Origin: Aphis gossypii
Taxonomy: Eukaryota; Arthropoda; Insecta; Hemiptera; Aphididae
Reading direction: 5' to 3'
NCBI RefSeq assembly: GCF_020184175.1
Contig: NC_065532.1
Location: 38,502,287 to 38,566,286, forward strand
DNA: 64,000 nt
How positions within the stretch are numbered: position 1 is the stretch's first letter; each line of letters starts with the position of its first letter. Positions 43,981 through 57,900 of the stretch are shown one piece after another. Made by a program: the position numbers and the translations under genes. The notes beneath the pieces were generated by a model. It made no database searches and was not told where the DNA came from. It saw only the letters and a program-made list of their open reading frames with translations.

Positions 43981-45432
43981 TATTATAAAATGGTTAAAAA
44001 ATAATGTGATAATATCGAGAAAAACCCGTTTTAAAGGATATCGAATGGTACTTGTGATAACCTAACCTTAACTTCAATCTTGGTATTAAAAATTGAAATT
44101 CTGAACTTACTTGCATCGAAGACATTTTCGTTTATAAACTCCAAACATAGTGTACTGACGTAACGCAGCTTTATTTGAATCCATTAAATTTTATTTTATT
44201 CTTTACGCATCAAAATCTTTTCATAATCTCCACTATCTGTTTATATTATCGAAATAGGATCCCCGAGGTGTGTTTAATGGCCATCTCCCACGTGGGTGGC
44301 GCCAATACCTTATAACATATGAGCGCAGTCACAAGAAGAGTACAGTTAAATATATATTACTTGCAGAAATCAGAAAATCACTCTCCAATAATCCATATTC
44401 CATATTGTATTTTGCGCAATATCTGTTAACAGTTCACACTACAGTTAGATATATTTTTTACAGTAAATTAACGTTACACTGATGATTCGATTATAAATAA
44501 CAAAAGTAAATTATAAAATTTACAAACTTTAATATTGTTATGAATTAGGTAGCCAAATAAACAAAACAGAAATACTTATTGCTTAAATAACAATAAAAAA
44601 ATTTAATTCAAACATACTATTATTAATAATAATAAAATTTAAAGTATTAACTAATATTTAAGTAAATATTATTATTAATAAAACCATTTTTAACGATATT
44701 ATAATACCTTATTTCAAATATGTTTACCACGTGGAACTATATACCTTTTTCAAGGAACACAACTTATTCATAAACAGATGACGTATCGAGCGTATATGTA
44801 AAACGCAAGTCACAAGCAGTATTCTTTTGACACGTAAAGCTTAGGTGGTTATCGGTGATTTGTTTTTACTATTATAAGGATTAGGTATAATAGATATCAT
44901 ACAAAATCTTATTACGAATACTGTTGATTTTTCAAAACGATTGTTTAACTAATACGTCCTTTTTTCCCGACAACGATGATTTACGTCCTTTTACGCAGAT
45001 CCACAAAAAGTTCGTCGCTTCAACGGTGTGTCCCACGCTCCAGCGACGACCGAATTCGTTTTCGAAATCTCTTCGTCGACACGCGACATTATTACTTTTG
45101 GAGTTCTCTTATATAACAAAAATTATTGTTAAAATATAATAATGTTATGTACGAAGACACAAGTTCAACAAACTCGCAAGCCGGCGTCGTCGCTGTCGTC
45201 GTCTCCGAGGACGCTTATAACAATAATGTTACACACGTCATTTGTATAATAATAATAATAAAATATTATAATGTTGTTCGCTATATTATTCATTATACAT
45301 ACATAGGTAGTGTATGTTATACAGACGCGCGCGCTCATACGTGGTCACACAATAGGAGACGTCTTTGTACAAACAAATTGCTAGTTTTCCACGTATACCG
45401 ATATATTCAATACATAATAACAACAATATACC

Positions 45433-45456
<24 letters not shown>
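45433..45456. repeat. (AAT)n microsatellite
   Basis: About eight AAT units lie within a CpG-rich island. Confidence 0.85.
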
Positions 45457-45464
<8 letters not shown>

Positions 45465-46844
45465 AAGCTATCTATAAAGACACACGCGGCTGCTACCGGG
45501 CCAGCCAGCAGACGATCGCATCATATAATAATATCATCGTGATCGTATTATAATATAATATAATGACATGTATGCACGCACAATACACACACACTACCTA
45601 CCGAATACATATTAACTAGGCAGGTATTATAGGTGTACCTAATAAGGCTATAAATATATTCTATATATATACACATTATTATAATATGTATATGTACAAG
45701 CGGTATATTATAATAATATTATCATTATACGATAGGTACGTCGTACCCACGGGAGGCTGCAGGTATCATCGATGCAGCTACTGTCTGTGCACGGTCGACG
45801 AATTATTTGAACGAAGCTTCTGAGATGAACACTGCGAACGGCTTGTTATTTGGACTATAGTCTTTTATTATATTGTAGGTAGGTGGTATGTGTGTGTGTA
45901 TAATATAATAATATAAATTCAAGACTGCAGCGTGCTACGCGCGTACATAGACACTTTTAATACATTTTATATACATGTATCGATAAGACGGCGATGGTAT
46001 ACACACAATATATATAATATATACATGTGTACACAATATTTGTATTGTTATATTATATTTTCTATAGGGTTTATACCTACGCGCGAACGCGAGAAAAAAA
46101 ACCGTGTAATCGTCGTCTGACGAGACGTCCGATGAGAACCGTAGACGATCGTGACTTATCGAAATAATACGAGTGTATGCGCGGTACAGAGAAGAACACG
46201 ACGCAACGCCGAGCCCCAGTTGCAGTCACGAGTTTTGTACTCGTGTATGTATATCATGTATATATTATATTATATTATATTTATGCGTAAGTATGATATT
46301 TTAATAACCGACACACTAATCACTATTACACATGGCTCCCTCGTACTATGCATATTATCAGTATTGGTATATAGGTATAGACGTATAGTACACACACAAT
46401 ATAATATGTAAAACTGCTATATCTGCCGCTACTCGATTTGTATTTATCATTTATTTTTTTTTTTTATGTATATTTCTTATAATTTAACGTACTAGGTTTA
46501 CATCGACGCATGTTTTATCGCGATATAACGCGCTTCTTCGACTTGTCGACTGTATGTTTCCTATAATTGACGTCAGCTGATTGTTTGGCGGTTCGACTGG
46601 AATCGGTGACTCTTTCGAAATGGAGGTTCTGCAATTTCCCCTGTCTTTTACACAAACAAACATAAATATAAATTATTTTTACACATTACACGGCCCGCGT
46701 GATGTTTTAGTGTATTACCTATCCCGCATTATACGCGACCGTATTATACTTGTCACACGCCTTAATTTAACCCGCAACTAAATTCTGAGTTTTGAGAAGC
46801 TGACCGAATAAAAACGTGTGAAAAATATAAATCATACAGTAGGT

Positions 46845-47158
46845 CAGGGGTCTCCAACCTACGGTCCGCGAGCCGGATTCGGCCCGCCAAGCTTTTTGCA
46901 TTGTCCCACCAAGCTAATTAATGTTTTGAAATATAAAACAAATTTTGAATTGTAAAATAAAAAATTATATAAATAAACATACATTTTTAAAATAAATCTT
47001 AACTATTCTTATTTATTCCTCAATTTCATAACCTATCTATTCCTAGATAGACAACAATTTTTTTTTTTTTTAGACAACACATTTCTTAAAATTTTGGCCC
47101 ACGATGCCAAAGCGTATACCAAATTTGGTCCACCGTAAAAAAATGTTGGAGACCCCTG
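46845..47158. mobile_element. hAT-type MITE, 314 bp, with perfect 8-bp TSD
   Basis: The element has a perfect 14-base terminal inverted repeat, CAGGGGTCTCCAAC, at both ends. It is flanked by the exact 8-base duplication CAGTAGGT (46837-46844 and 47159-47166). Subterminal regions carry related GGCCCG and GGCCCA motifs, and the interior is AT-rich with no transposase remnant. These are diagnostic marks of a non-autonomous hAT element. Intact ends and duplication point to a recent insertion. Confidence 0.93.
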
Positions 47159-47166
47159 CAGTAGGT

Positions 47167-50100
47167 TATGCAGTTAGAATATTTTGTCTATAACATTGTA
47201 CAAGTGCACAATAGTCTTTCTATCGTGCTTTATGGGGCTGTAATTTTATTTTGTACCTTTCCACCAATCGTTCTTTCTTCGTTTTTGCAAAACTGGCCAC
47301 CGCCATCGTACAAATACAAAATACGACGACAACGCAACACAATAACATACGCATCAGCATCATACGAATCAACGTGTAAACATATAATCCAATAATAATT
47401 ATATAGAGCAATACTACTCAGCGGCACGATCAGCGACGATTTTTATACAATCGTCAAACACCAAACGATTTCACAGTCAACAACAACAACAACAACTTAT
47501 TTTATTATTATTAATTTTGTGTAAGCGACCAGAACAATATTTTTTTTGCACACGATACTGTATTTGCACTAGTCTTTCAATAATAATAATAAGTTACATA
47601 GAAATTTGGTGTATAATGTGTTGCCTATACGACTATATTATACTTTGCCAATTTGTTGTATTTAATAACACAATAAATTAATTTCCGATAACACTTCCAA
47701 ATATACATTTAAATTCGTCGAGAAGTTAACGTGAAATCAATATTTTTAATTTTAAAGTTAAATTTATTTTATAGTTCATATTATTATAAAAAAAAATACA
47801 AAATAGATTTAATTAAAAATTTGTTTCCGTCAAAAAATATTTTTGTTTGCTTTATCGCGTTTATTTTGAAAAATAATGAGAATTTTTATTTAAAGTAACA
47901 AAGATTCAATTTTCTATCAGAAACCACACTTAACATTAAAAATCTACACATTTTTTCAACTACCTACTTAACATGTATATTTTCATAAGCACGTATATTG
48001 TAAAACCAATAGGTATATCATCGTTCTGATAAAAATCTAAAATTCTTAATGTTCACAATTCAAAAATTAATTTTAAAGTATTTAAAGATCAAAGAAAATG
48101 GGAATATTGTCTATCTAACATAAATTTCATGATAAATTCAAATACATTTTAAGAAATTATGTACGTATTATGACTATAGGATAGACTACGGTATGGTTCA
48201 TGATCGTATTAAGGGGAGGAGAGGTCGAATTCAACCTCACAATTCCCCCCTCCCATAGAAATGTATTCAAAATATTCTAAGAGTTTTCATTAATATAGTT
48301 TTTGTAAATAATTTGATCCCTCAGTCTAAAAAAATTTATGTTATATACGGTCATCGAACAATTGACACACGTAAAATATATAATGGCTATTTTGATAAAA
48401 ACTACAGCTGGGTGTAAATCATAAACCATAAATCGTATTCAGACTATTAATGTTAAAAGTTAAAAAGTATTATGTTTTATCTTATTTTGACGTGAATACG
48501 TGATATTATTTACTATAAAATACACATATACGAGTATTATAGTTATATACATATTATCATATAAACTTGTTGACGTAAAATGAATTAAAATTGATTGTAA
48601 ACAATGTATTCATATATTATTATTATATAATAATACATAATACTGTGAGATATCATATAATTTTTTAAATCTATATAATATTAGAAATTAGTTTTCAAAA
48701 TGTCGTAAATATCTATTGAGATAAAAAATCAAATTCTTACTAAAAACTGAGCTTTAATTTGTTCAACTTTTTTGAATTTTTTTGATCATTTGTTACTTTA
48801 TTAAAAGTTATTAATTTAACAATCCACTTAAATCGTAGTACAGTTATTGTTTTTTAAATTTAGTGTACTATGACTCATAGAACGTGCTATAGGTATACCT
48901 ATATTACAACTTTTAATAAATGTAAAATGTATATATATTATAATATACATCATTCATAAAGAATTTAATAATATAAATGTTTTTTACATTTATCATTCAT
49001 TATTTATTTTAATCAAAACTATAAAGTAGGTACCTAATTATTTTGAATAAAAATTATATAGGTACTTAATAGTTCTCAATAGTTTTATGCACACTCTATA
49101 TAGTTGTGTTATTAAATTCTCAAATTCAAGATACATATGTGAATTTACAATAAAAAAAGTGAACTTTTTGGTTCTTAAAATGGTCTAGATGAATAATATT
49201 TTGTAAATAAACATGATTGAAAAAGGGATTCCATAACTCATAAATAGGTTGAAAATCTGTTGTCGATCACCAATGACGAGATGGTAGCGTTGTCAACGTG
49301 GTCGTTTAATAAAAATACTTTACCTAAATACTGAGCATTAGTAAAAAATTCAAAGATATTTTTTCCACACACCTTTGATGCACATTTCATTATTATTTTT
49401 AACATAAACCACTATAGAATGGTTTAGATAATGGGCAATTCAAATATAGTTTATTTATTGTGAATAGAGGCTCTTATAAAAATAGGAAAAATATTTTTTA
49501 GATTAAAAAAAAAAACAATAAATTCAAGTTTCCTCAAATGATAATAATAATCAATAATATTAACTTACCACATATTAATTAAATATAAAATAATAAAGCT
49601 TGTAATAAAATATTTAAATTTAAAGTTAAACATCATATCGTATTAGGTACTTACGAAAATATATTCAATTACAAAAATGTCTTGCTAATGTTTAACTCGA
49701 AACTGTTCACTGATCGTTAAATGCTTAAACAAATTAAGTTTTTCTTATTAATTATTCATTTTAAAATATTTTTATTATAATACATTTTTTTTTAAACATA
49801 TTGTAATCATTGACTAATGTATGGTATTATATTTAACGGTTGTTATACACGATTGCGTACATGTTCTAGAATTAGCCATTTATTTATACAAGCTAAATTA
49901 TTTAGAACTATTTATAGTTTTTAAATACTTTAAAAATAGTGTATCTAAAACATTAAAATAACTTAGGTACGTATTATCATGTTCAACAGTCAACAATATC
50001 AAATATTTGGCTAACATAATTAATTAAACTAATTTGATTTGATTTTAAAAGTTAATATTTAAAAATGTATGAATATAAAAAATGTATAACTGTATACTAA

Positions 50101-50250
50101 TTATATAGTATATTTTAAATTTAAATCTATGATAAAATAAAAAATGTCACGATCCTTAACGTGTCCTTATACATAATGTTTAAATGTATCTATTTATAAA
50201 TATTTGATTAACTGACAAGAGATCACAATGTTTACAGGCTATCGATTTAC
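47167..50250. other. AT-rich intergenic DNA downstream of the VWC gene, no gene seen
   Basis: There is no supported gene. A CAA triplet run lies near 47476-47495. A G-rich/C-rich imperfect inverted repeat lies at about 48213-48256 (GGGGAGG facing CCTCCC). Confidence 0.5.
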
Positions 50251-50318
50251 TTTATTACACCGAAACTGTCAAAACTTCAAACATATTATGACGTTTGAAT
50301 AATTTAACTTATTTTATT
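50251..50318 (-). terminator. candidate polyadenylation signals of the VWC gene
   Basis: On the minus strand AATAAA occurs at 50313-50318 and again at 50251-50256, about 230 and 290 bases past the stop codon at 50546. Either is a sensible 3' end signal. The motif is frequent by chance in DNA this AT-rich, so this is tentative. Confidence 0.3.
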
Positions 50319-50545
50319 TTGTTATACAAAACAAAACTTAACAATTATTTATGCATCTTCTAATCTTATCAATTACAAATTTTTTTATACAAAAACCAAT
50401 TATATTTTTGCTAACCAAATGGTGGCAAATTATGCATGGTGAAAATTGGGTAGGTATTAATAAAATCGCATAAATACTTTTATGCATTTGTATTATTTAT
50501 GAGTTTATGACCAATATAGTTCTTTTGATTTACATATAGCCTGTA

Positions 50546-51954
50546 TCAACATTTCAATTGATTACAATGTACTCCGATTTCCGTACACATACACTCTAAA
50601 CATGGGTTGGATAGTTCGGAAATTATTTTTCCCACTCGGTACATACGGCCGTATATATTACAACCAGATATCTTCAGCAAGGAAGCCAATAAATTGAACT
50701 CAGAATCAACTTTAGTTTTCAGTGGTGTTTTCGCAGTATTTGATTTTACTTCGGTCTGCTGCTTGAATTCAGATTGTAAACCGACATCCACCTGTTGCTT
50801 ATAGTTGGAATGCTGCTTAACTTCTGTCTGTTGTTTAAAGTCGAAATATGGTTTGACTGCAACTTGCTCTTTGACGTCGAAATGTGTATTGATATCACTT
50901 TGATGCTTAAAGTCGGCATACGTTTTGTCATCAGATTGAAACTTTGAATCAGTATGTATTTTGTGTTTAGGGTTATCTTTCACGCTGAAATGTGATTTGA
51001 CTTCAGTTTGGTGGTTACTAAAGTCGTGATATAATGGTTTAACTTCATCATAAAGATTTAAATTAAATGGTGATGTGACCTGAACATTTTCTTTAACATC
51101 GAAATGTGTTTTAACCTCGGCTTGTTGTTTAATACCCGTTGAAGTGGCATTTGGTTTAATTTCTTGGTGTGATTTAACGTCAACGTGTTGCTTGATTCCT
51201 GATTGTGGTGACTTGTTATCGATGAAATATTTAGTTTCGGAATTCAGCTTGTCGTTATCTTGTTGTTTAATTTCAGTATTTGGTTTAAATTCTACAGGCT
51301 TGTATACTTCCTGGGGCTCAATTTTATTATGTTTATCTTCTGCAGATGAGTGTATTTCAGTACCTGAATTTAAAATAGGTTTATGCTGTTGTTTAGGGTG
51401 TGACACGAAGTCGGTTTGTCCATCATGCTTGTTATCAATCAAATGAATTTTCTCATCTATTTCGTCATCTGTTCGATGCTCAATGCGAGTCTCTGGTTCC
51501 ATGTAATTTGTGGAAGAGGGCAGCGAAGGCGGAGGCGATGATTGTTCGGGCGTATCGCCACTGAATAAAAATGAAAACATACTTTCAAAACTATAATCTT
51601 CGTCTTCGAGTGGTTTAGGTACAAATGTTGTAACTTCTGTGCGCTTAATAGTTGCTAAAGTTGAAGAAATGATTTTTGATTTTTCAGTGGTTGGAGGTAA
51701 ATTCTCAATCAACTTAACAGTAGTGGTTGTGATCGGTTTTAACGAAGACGTTTCAGTAGACTCGTGGAATGATTTTAAAGTAGTTGGAGACAAAGTTATA
51801 ACCGATTTATCAGTTGGTGGTGTAGAAGAAAAAATATGTTCAATAACAGCATCTCTGACATTCATTGTGGTTGTAGTTGTACTTGTTTCAGACGTTACTT
51901 CAATCTGCTTCATGTGTTCCGACTGTTCCGTAGTAATATCATTTTCATATTCAT
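50546..51954 (-). CDS. Tnc-like: VWC gene exon k: repeat region and terminal half VWC, stop codon
   Basis: This is the terminal exon, 1,409 bp, entered in phase 1 after acceptor ATTTTAG, encoding 468 residues and a TGA stop at 50546-50548. It starts with an acidic lead (EYENDITTEQSEH) and Thr-rich stretches. A conspicuous segment, DEDYSFESMFSFLFSG, follows near residues 118-133. About 250 residues of degenerate repeats built on words such as HFDVK and FKQQTEVK come next. The last 40 residues are a half VWC domain (SGCNIYGRMYRVGK, CLECMC, CNQLKC) with six cysteines and no second subdomain. The half domain fits the C-terminus I associate with Tenectin. Confidence 0.85.
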
Positions 51955-54900
51955 CTAAAATAGATAAAAAAAAAAATGGTTAAACGTTTTTGTATTGAAT
52001 ATTCAAAACAATGTAGGTAGTAAATAAATATATTTCAACATCATAACATAAACTTCAATCCAATAAAATTTAATTGCTAAAATAAAATTCTACTAAAAAT
52101 TCCAAGTAAAACAAAATTAGAAATAAATGTGTATGAGAAATAAAAGTGTAGGTATATTTACTTCATTAAAAAAGACTAAAAACTTACTGCATACGATACG
52201 GCCACAGCAAGTGCTATTGTTCGGGTCATTGATTCGTTGGCAGCCTACTTTTACGGCTGGACAATTTTCTTGGCATACAATTTTGGCGTTGAAACAAATA
52301 CATATGTTGCAAGCACTTGGATCGGTCAGTAACTCGCCGTGTTTGTACTTCTTACCATTGGATAAGCACCACACTGACAATTATTTAAAAAAAAAACAAT
52401 AAAGTATTTATAATACTGAAATTATTGTTGTGTTACATTACTTTTAAAATTAATTATCTTATTCTAATAAGATTTTCTTAAATTTAATAACAATTGTCTT
52501 TAAAAAGTTATCACAAAATGTATAACTATTATAGAATATTATTTGAAATATCTATTAAATTAATATGACTGTTTTCTATGTATATATTTTTTTTTTAGAT
52601 TTCTAGCTGAATAGTTGAATTATTATGGTTTTAATGTGAGTCTTATTTTTTTGCATTAGCATTTTTTTTTTTTTTTACATTAAACATTGTTTGAAAGTAT
52701 TTAATAGTATTTTTGTATTTCAAACTAAACACGAGTTTGGCTATAGACAAATTTTAATATTATAGAAACACTTTTTTTATTATTCTCCATTGAGTAGTAA
52801 GAAAAATGCATTAAAAAAAATAATGAAAAACTGCGAAAGTATGAAGAAATATTTTTAAACATTAGTTTAAAAAAATTAATTTTGACTATTTTTGGTTAAA
52901 GAATAAAGCGATTTCAATTAATTTAATGTTCTATAAATATTCAATTATTAATTTTAAATCATAAATTAATAATAAAACACATTTTAATGATATACAACGA
53001 ATTCACTAATGTAGTAATGATCAACGCCCAGTCTCTTAATGTTTGATTTTTTATTTTTTATTTTAATAACAATTAGTTTCGAAATAATAAATTATGTTTG
53101 AATTAAAAATAAAATGATTTCATTACAATTTATTAAAATTTAAAAGACAGTCTAAATTGTTTTAACCAATCATAAACCGGGACGATACTGATATTTCTGT
53201 TATCAGTCATCAATTTTAATTTTAGACTTATAAAATTAATTATTAGTACATTTGCTAACACGCGTTTAAAATTGTATAATTTTTTTATAAATTTAACAAT
53301 AACTTAATAAATTACCTGATCCTGTTGATTGGTGTCCTACAATAGGTTCGTCGTGGTGAATAATGGGTTGTTCCGTTGTCGTTGTCTTTCGAAATTTGTC
53401 AGATGTATATATCGCACTATTAGGAGAATCTTTTGGAATGAATCCACCTAAATATTGTACATAGTTTAAACATTAGATTTAAATGTATTATATATTAACT
53501 TAAAACTGAAAATATTTCAATATTAATATTAGATAGACTACGTTATTGGAGTAAATATTAGATAACACAAAGAAAGTTATATCGGTGTGTGTACTTACCC
53601 TCAGTTTCAATTGGCGGAGAAAAACTATTAACAACGGGCAAAGGAGGTTCTTCAACGTCTGAAACATTGTATACACGTTCTACCACCGGCTGATAGTTTT
53701 CATAAGCCCCAACAGGTTCATCAACAACTGCATCCGCTGCAACGAATGGTATGATTCTGCATGTCGGGAATAACATTTTTATCAAATAATTTATAAATAA
53801 AAAAAATAAATGTCAATACCAAATTAATAACTAATTCATACTAGTATTGTTAAATTCCATGGTATTTTATGTAAAGTAATATGTAATTTCGTTGTCCCTA
53901 ATTTACTGTTTATTAGTTCTAATATTATTATAGCTAAATTATTAAAAGCTCAAAAATATTAGTTTCGGAGTAAAAATAAAATTATTAATTATTAATTTTC
54001 ATTTTGCATAAAACTATCGACTCATTTTAATTTATATAAAGGCAATAGGATTAATACTAATGATAAAAAAATATAAATAAATAAATAATTAAAAATAATA
54101 ATGATAATAAAGCACTAAATAATAATAATAACAATAACCAGATAAAAAACATATAGCTAAATGAATAACATACGTAAGAACTTGAAGGCGTTTTAAAAAA
54201 AAAACTATTAATATAATAATAAAACTAATATCTAAATCAATATTTTTAAAAAAAATCTGTAAGGGTTATTTATTAAATTTGGTTTGGAAAGAAATATGTA
54301 TTGACCAACTTAATTTAATTCGTTTAAAAATACGTTAAATATTTAATTTATACCTATGTTTTAAAAATAATTTTAAAATCAGTTTAGTTAATTTATAATT
54401 TATAAAAAATAATTAATTACTTGAGGTTTGGTAAAGATGGCGGTAATGTTGGATCATCATAATCCATTTCAAAGTTGTTTGATTTTTCAGTGACATTCAA
54501 TCCACCAAAGTCATCATGCATTAAACTAGCAGGATTACCATGTCTCGATTCTATGGGTTCTTCTGTAATTTCATCGGTCGTATTCTTTGAATCTACTGTG
54601 ATACTGGATGGTACACTATCTATCTCTAATAACAACTGTTAAACACACTTAAATGTAATACATGTTGCATACTACATACGCCTTGATAGGGATATTATAA
54701 ATCATAATTTATGTTAATAATTCATGTTATTTAATCTCATTTGAGTCTACCAAAGAACGTTGATAACTGATCATAAATACAGATTTTAATACAAGTATAT
54801 ACTATATTTACAAATTTAATGCATTATAAATAAATTAAACTGATCCTCAGCAAAAATTACAAATTAATATTTAATAGTTAAAATTAACGATTAATGTAAT

Positions 54901-57900
54901 CACCAAAAACTTAATTACTATTTACAGGGAGTATAATGTATATACTATATTGTATGGTCCATTAGTGTAAATAAATTATATTTTTTTATACTTTTAAGCA
55001 TTTAGTTCAATATTAAAATATACCAAAACGATATTTTCAAAAAATGTATTCATTTATTATTAATATTTCAGCAAGAAAATGAGAGACTTAAATAACGGTC
55101 TTAAACGTTATTTAATTATAATATACGTAAAGTTATTTTTTGTCGACTAAAAAACTATAGAGGTATTAATAAAATAAAATTCATTATTATTATTTACCTG
55201 GCCCACCGTAGGCGTCTGCGGTGGCGAAGGCGGTGACGAACTACTGAGCAGAACATCATCATCAACAGTTACGGTGGACGACAGCGTTGTCGCAACAGCA
55301 CCAATAGAAGTCGTTGTCGTAGGAGTGACAGTTGGACTGACGTGAGACTCTAGAATGAAAAATGGATCTATAACGGCAATTTATTTTATCATTCCGTTAC
55401 GGACGATGTGTAGCATAGAGAGAAATTAAAAGCGAACACTCGGCGGGACTTAAACGATGATAATATATTATCATTTATCATATTAAAATAATAATTTTAA
55501 GTATATATATTATGTATAATATACATACACGTATCTAGAATTAAAATTTAAAATACAGGGTAATTCACCAAGTATGCTCCCCCTTTTTTTCCAATAATGC
55601 AGTTATTCAAAATCAAAATATTTTTGGAATTTTAAGTATACTTAAAGACCATACTTTCAAATTCTTTAGATTTTTTTTTTACTACTTAAGCATTGTGATG
55701 TAGATACCGAATTGTGTTTTTCACATAACAAGTCCGCTTTTATACAGTACAATCAGTACAATAAATTAGTAGGTACATTATTTAACAAATAAATGATTTT
55801 TCTGAAAATGTTGACTTATCAAATACGAAATTGAATGAATTATTTTTGAATTATTTTATTATTTAACATTAGTACAAAAGTACTATAAGGTGCATAGTGG
55901 TAATTTGAAAATTTTAGTTATCTAAATAAATCCAAAATCCATCAACATTTATAATTTATAAAAATGAATCAAGTATATAACAAATACTAGATCTGATATA
56001 TTATTTATTTTATATTATTGTAGAACCGTTTTAGGATTATTGTCTATATAATATTTTAATAATTTAAAAACCACTCTTATTCAAATTTTTTTTTAGTAAT
56101 TGAAAATTTTTTTTTAATTGTGTTTAAATACTACGAAAATAAGAATTCTATAAAATGCATTACTTGAGGAAAAAATGGGGGTGAGCAAACTTAGTGAATC
56201 ATCCTGTATAATATGGTGTATAGGTGCGCCGGAGAAGTCAGTGACCCTGTGCGGAAAAACGCGCGGCGACAGTGGCGTCGAGACGTACCGTTGCTGCTAG
56301 TCGTGCTGGTGCAGTTGTAGCTCGTCGGGCAGCAGTGCCCTTCCGAGTAGACCGGTCCGCAATTGGGCGATATTTGGGCGCGGATTGGCGGACATATCAC
56401 CTTGTCACATCGCACCTGACCGTTGATGCAGAAACAAGTTTCGCACGACGACCGCGCCACGCCAATCACGGGCTCTCCCAGTGATATTAGCCGACCGTTT
56501 ATGCGACAATCTGTGTTTACACAATGTACGAAAAAGGGATAACAAAAATAATCGTTTATTTTAATTACAACTATACGAAAATATACACTGGACGATATTT
56601 TAATTTTGTCTTACCATATCAGTTATTATAAATTGAATGTAAATATCAATTTTTACAGATTCAGACAATAAAATGCGTATATGTATATTATTTTGATTTT
56701 ATATTATATTGCCTTTAATACCAATGCAGCAGATATTCGCGTATAGACAGTTAACACTACATTTTTTAGAGCTCTCGGATTTCTACGTGAATTACTCACT
56801 CGTGATCACGTGTATTTAAAACATAATGTTTATTAAATGTAGATATCAAATTATAATATTATATTAATATATGTAGTGTATACCTACCCTACATGTAGTG
56901 TTATTATTATATATTAACAATTGTCATAAAAACTAAAAACCAAAAATATCTGTACCTAATATTCTGAAAATAAACGTTTCATAAGCAGTAGGTACTATCA
57001 TAAAATTTCAGAATTCAAAATAAATAACTGATTATCGATTACCGCTGTGTAGAAAATCACTGGAGTATACGAAATACATTGAAAATAAAATTTCCCACAT
57101 AATAATAAAAATACGTACGAGAAATAAATTCGCAGATTTATATATTGCAGTTAAATTCACATGATTGTATAGGTACATACATTTAACTACACGTGAAATA
57201 GCTAGAGAGCTCCAATATTTTTCATAAAAATTTCATATATTTATGTAAATATCTATTACGTTACTATTTTATTGCTAAAAAAATCCTACTAATTAGTAAT
57301 TTTAGTTTCTAGATTGATTATATATTATTCGTTCAAACAATATTTTTCTAATACCTTTAAGTCTGGCGGATAAGGAGGAAGCCATTTCAGTGGTTGCCGT
57401 ATCTGTTGTATTTTTTATCTGTGCATTTTGTGAACCTGTAAAATAAATAAATATAATTATGGTAAAATGAAAATATACTCAAATAAAAATCAGTCATTTA
57501 CAAAATAAACATTATTATAACAATTTGATGACCAAATGAAAAATTTAACATAATAATAGTATATTACCAAACTTTAGAAAAACAACGGTCATTTAATAAT
57601 TACCTTTTTTAAAGCTCGTTTCTTATACGATATGTATGAAATGAATGTGCAATAAAACTATTGAATTACTTTTATTTATTTCTAATAAATATGAAGAACA
57701 TCATAATATACGGTTTTATAAAAACGTTTCTACTTGCCAACCAAAATAATTCTATTTCAAATACCCAAGTATCTAAATTTATATAATATATACAATATAT
57801 TTATAACATTCATATCTTGTCATATACACTTACATTTGTATCTAATTGGGCAACAAGTGTGTTTTTTGTGTACAGCTGTACAGCCAGGAATAGTTAAAGA

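Larger units (their letters stand above)
25800..46836. other. gene desert with several CpG-rich islands
   Basis: No protein-coding gene can be supported in these 21 kb. CpG-rich stretches stand out at about 28.1-28.9, 31.8-33.7, 38.9-40.2 and 44.9-46.6 kb, within otherwise very AT-rich DNA. They could be enhancers, untranslated exons or non-coding transcripts. Other content is a poly-A tract near 28255-28273, triplet arrays near 32661-32685 and 45433-45456, TA arrays near 35282-35302 and 39511-39530, and a possible pogo-type fragment at 43187-43980. The open frames of 60-104 codons found here look like chance. Confidence 0.5.

Noticed and set aside
16167..46781. Many 60-104 codon open frames in the middle region
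   Set aside because: They are Tyr/Ile-rich, begin and end at random, lack domains or fitting splice sites, and occur at the rate expected by chance.
48200..48260. G-rich then C-rich stretch as a transposon end pair
   Set aside because: The opposing segments are too close and too imperfect, and no target duplication is visible.
51911..51913. ATG at 51913 as the start of a separate 455-residue protein
   Set aside because: A phase-matched acceptor lies just upstream at 51955, and the sequence joins in frame to the VWC exon at 52188.
50607..52402. Plus-strand open frames of 65-114 codons opposite the terminal exons
   Set aside because: They are antisense shadows of the repeat-rich exon and of exon j.
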